A stretch of 64,000 bases of DNA. It comes from Bifidobacterium pseudolongum subsp. globosum (GTDB lineage: Bacteria; Actinomycetota; Actinomycetes; Actinomycetales; Bifidobacteriaceae). The translations under genes and the position numbers were made by a program. The DNA lies in assembly GCF_000741295.1 (NCBI RefSeq), contig NZ_JGZG01000010.1, positions 37,227 through 101,226 on the forward strand, in the 5' to 3' direction. Position 1 is the stretch's first letter. Each line of letters begins with the position of its first letter. Under the pieces are notes generated by a model. That model searched no databases, was not told the DNA's origin, and saw only the letters and a program-made list of their open reading frames with translations. Below, in pieces: positions 62,836-64,000 of the stretch.

Positions 62836-64000
62836 GGCTCTTCTCAAGTTAGTGTGTAAGGGCCGTGCTTCATCATTGCTTGTGTGATAGAAAAATTGAA
62901 TGAGGAAACACGGCCTGAACCCGAGTTTATCGTGTTCGACCCCCAACGTTTCCTTGGTTTGGATGAGATGGGTCTTCGTGTGCTCTCGTGGCGGCGTCTT
63001 GGCAGGCCGGACGGCCCGGGATTAAGGCAGATCAGGTGCGAGCCGGACTCGCACGACGCACGCTGGTACCCCTCGTGCGGCGCGTATGCCAGGGTGCGTT
63101 CGTCGTGGCTGCGCACGCTGGCGCATGTGTCCTACGGCGACGACGCGGTGCATCTGCTGGTGCGCGTGCGCCGCTACGAGTGCGTGCCGTGCTCACGCTC
63201 GTGGAGCGATGATCTTGAGGCGGTGGGCGCCGGCAGGGGCGTGTTGAGCGTGCCGGCGGTGATGTGGGCGCTGCGGCGCGCGTGCCTGGACTCGATGACT
63301 GTCTCGGCGTGCGCCAGGCTGCTTCATGTGGCATGGGCGGTGGTCGACCGGGCGGTGCGCGAGCAGGGCATGCTGCTGCTCGAGCAGGCCGACCGGTTCT
63401 CCTCGGTGCGCGCGATCGGCGTGGACGAGCACGTGTGGCGCCACGGCGCGTTCGGAGACCGGTACGTGACCGTGATCGTCGACCTGACCCCGCGTTGCGA
63501 CGGCAGGCCGGCAAGACTGCTGGACATCGTGCCGGGCCGTTCCGCCCAGGTGCTTCGCGAATGGATGCAGGCGCGCGGCGGCGAGTTCACAAGACGCGTC
63601 GAGGTGGTCGCCATGGACGCGTTCGCCGGCTGGAAGCAGGCCGTCGAATCCGTCGTGCCCCACGCGGTCGAGGTCATCGACCCGTTCCACGTCGTGCAAC
63701 TGGCCGCCGCCCGCGTCACCAAGGTGCGCTGCCGCCTGCAACGCGACGCCACCGGCAGGCGCGGTGTCAAGGGCGACAGGCTCTACGACTGCAGGCGCGC
63801 CCTGCTGACCAGCGACGAATACCTCGGCGCACGCGGCCGTGCCAGACTCATGACCCTGTTCGCCATCCAGACCAACCACGACCTCATGCTCACCCACGAC
63901 GCCTACCAAAGGGTCATACACGCCTACCGGTGCGACGGCGCGGACGCCGGCGAACGCGATGATGCGCGACTGATCGACGACCTGACCGGACCGGGGCGTA
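62836..64000 (+). mobile_element. ISL3-family insertion sequence, cut by window edge
   Basis: The left terminal inverted repeat begins GGCTCTTCTCAAGTTAGTGT, the pattern of ISL3 family ends, and is followed at about 48 bp by the transposase frame. The right end is outside the window. Confidence 0.85.
62884..64000 (+). CDS. ISL3-family transposase, partial
   Basis: The frame from GTG 62884 (or TTG 62896) encodes an N-terminal Cys-rich segment (WYPSCGAYARVRSS, YECVPCSRSW), an HTH (MTVSACARLLHVAWAVVDRAV), and the DDE core with IGVDEHVWRHG and VVAMDAFAGWK plus VIDPFHVVQLA. The final Glu lies beyond the window. No internal stop is seen. Confidence 0.9.
   Translation, partial: MIEKLNEETRPEPEFIVFDPQRFLGLDEMGLRVLSWRRLGRPDGPGLRQIRCEPDSHDARWYPSCGAYARVRSSWLRTLAHVSYGDDAVHLLVRVRRYECVPCSRSWSDDLEAVGAGRGVLSVPAVMWALRRACLDSMTVSACARLLHVAWAVVDRAVREQGMLLLEQADRFSSVRAIGVDEHVWRHGAFGDRYVTVIVDLTPRCDGRPARLLDIVPGRSAQVLREWMQARGGEFTRRVEVVAMDAFAGWKQAVESVVPHAVEVIDPFHVVQLAAARVTKVRCRLQRDATGRRGVKGDRLYDCRRALLTSDEYLGARGRARLMTLFAIQTNHDLMLTHDAYQRVIHAYRCDGADAGERDDARLIDDLTGPGR

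Noticed and set aside
1..64000. CRISPR arrays, rRNA or tRNA genes
   Set aside because: No regularly spaced direct repeats, cloverleaf-like segments or rRNA motifs were noticed by eye; a covariance-model scan was not possible.

Overview
The window is GC-rich, densely coded actinobacterial chromosome. The gene set points to Bifidobacterium: a FHA/PP2C/FtsW/PBP/PknA/PknB operon, class E sortase, CrgA, DUF3073 protein, ThrE-type exporter, PEP carboxylase, araBDA with LacI control, and a secreted GH13 amylase. The high GC fits the B. pseudolongum/choerinum/thermophilum side of the genus; this species guess is inference.

Core region, 1-31 kb. A DMT permease (cut by the left edge), an alpha/beta hydrolase and an S9 peptidase lie on the minus strand. 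The cell-division and cell-wall signalling operon fhaA-fhaB-pstP-ftsW-pbpA-pknA-pknB follows at 4.6-13.6 kb on plus, with short overlaps between its later genes. Next come the pabA/trpG amidotransferase, sortase E, a DUF881 protein, crgA and a THUMP-like methyltransferase. Positions 18.22-18.45 kb hold about ten DnaA boxes, an oriC-like cluster. Then come rhomboid protease, a DUF805 protein, glgP, an SCP-like protein, a DUF3073 protein, trpS, thrE and ppc. A parS-like site lies inside ppc and a better one at 59.1 kb, consistent with an origin-proximal location.

Sugar and accessory region, 31-50 kb. A class II Fic protein has repeated upstream operators. An aldo/keto reductase follows, then araB-araD-araA on minus. 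Divergent from araB is a deletion scar: a GH51 arabinofuranosidase that lost internal and C-terminal parts runs directly into a sugar ABC ATPase that lost its first Walker A, followed by an intact permease. A LacI regulator, a beta carbonic anhydrase, a DUF559-type protein bracketed by two inverted 130-bp MITE-like repeats, a CBS-domain membrane protein, a Dps, a gene interrupted by an in-frame TGA, and a secreted alpha-amylase follow.

Variable island, 50-64 kb. Composition drops in several stretches and most genes are unfamiliar. There is a three-gene operon (CoiA-like zinc-finger protein, coiled-coil protein with a degenerate ATPase-like C-terminus, 194-aa protein), an ATPase gene remnant, a frameshifted AlbA_2/HATPase gene, a 733-aa coiled-coil protein with a duplicated N-terminal module and a possible RelE/ParE-like tail, a DUF1287 lipoprotein, two membrane proteins, an HTH protein, and an ISL3-family element cut by the right edge. 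The three-gene operon is the best candidate for an undescribed, possibly defence-related, system. No rRNA, tRNA or CRISPR array was seen.
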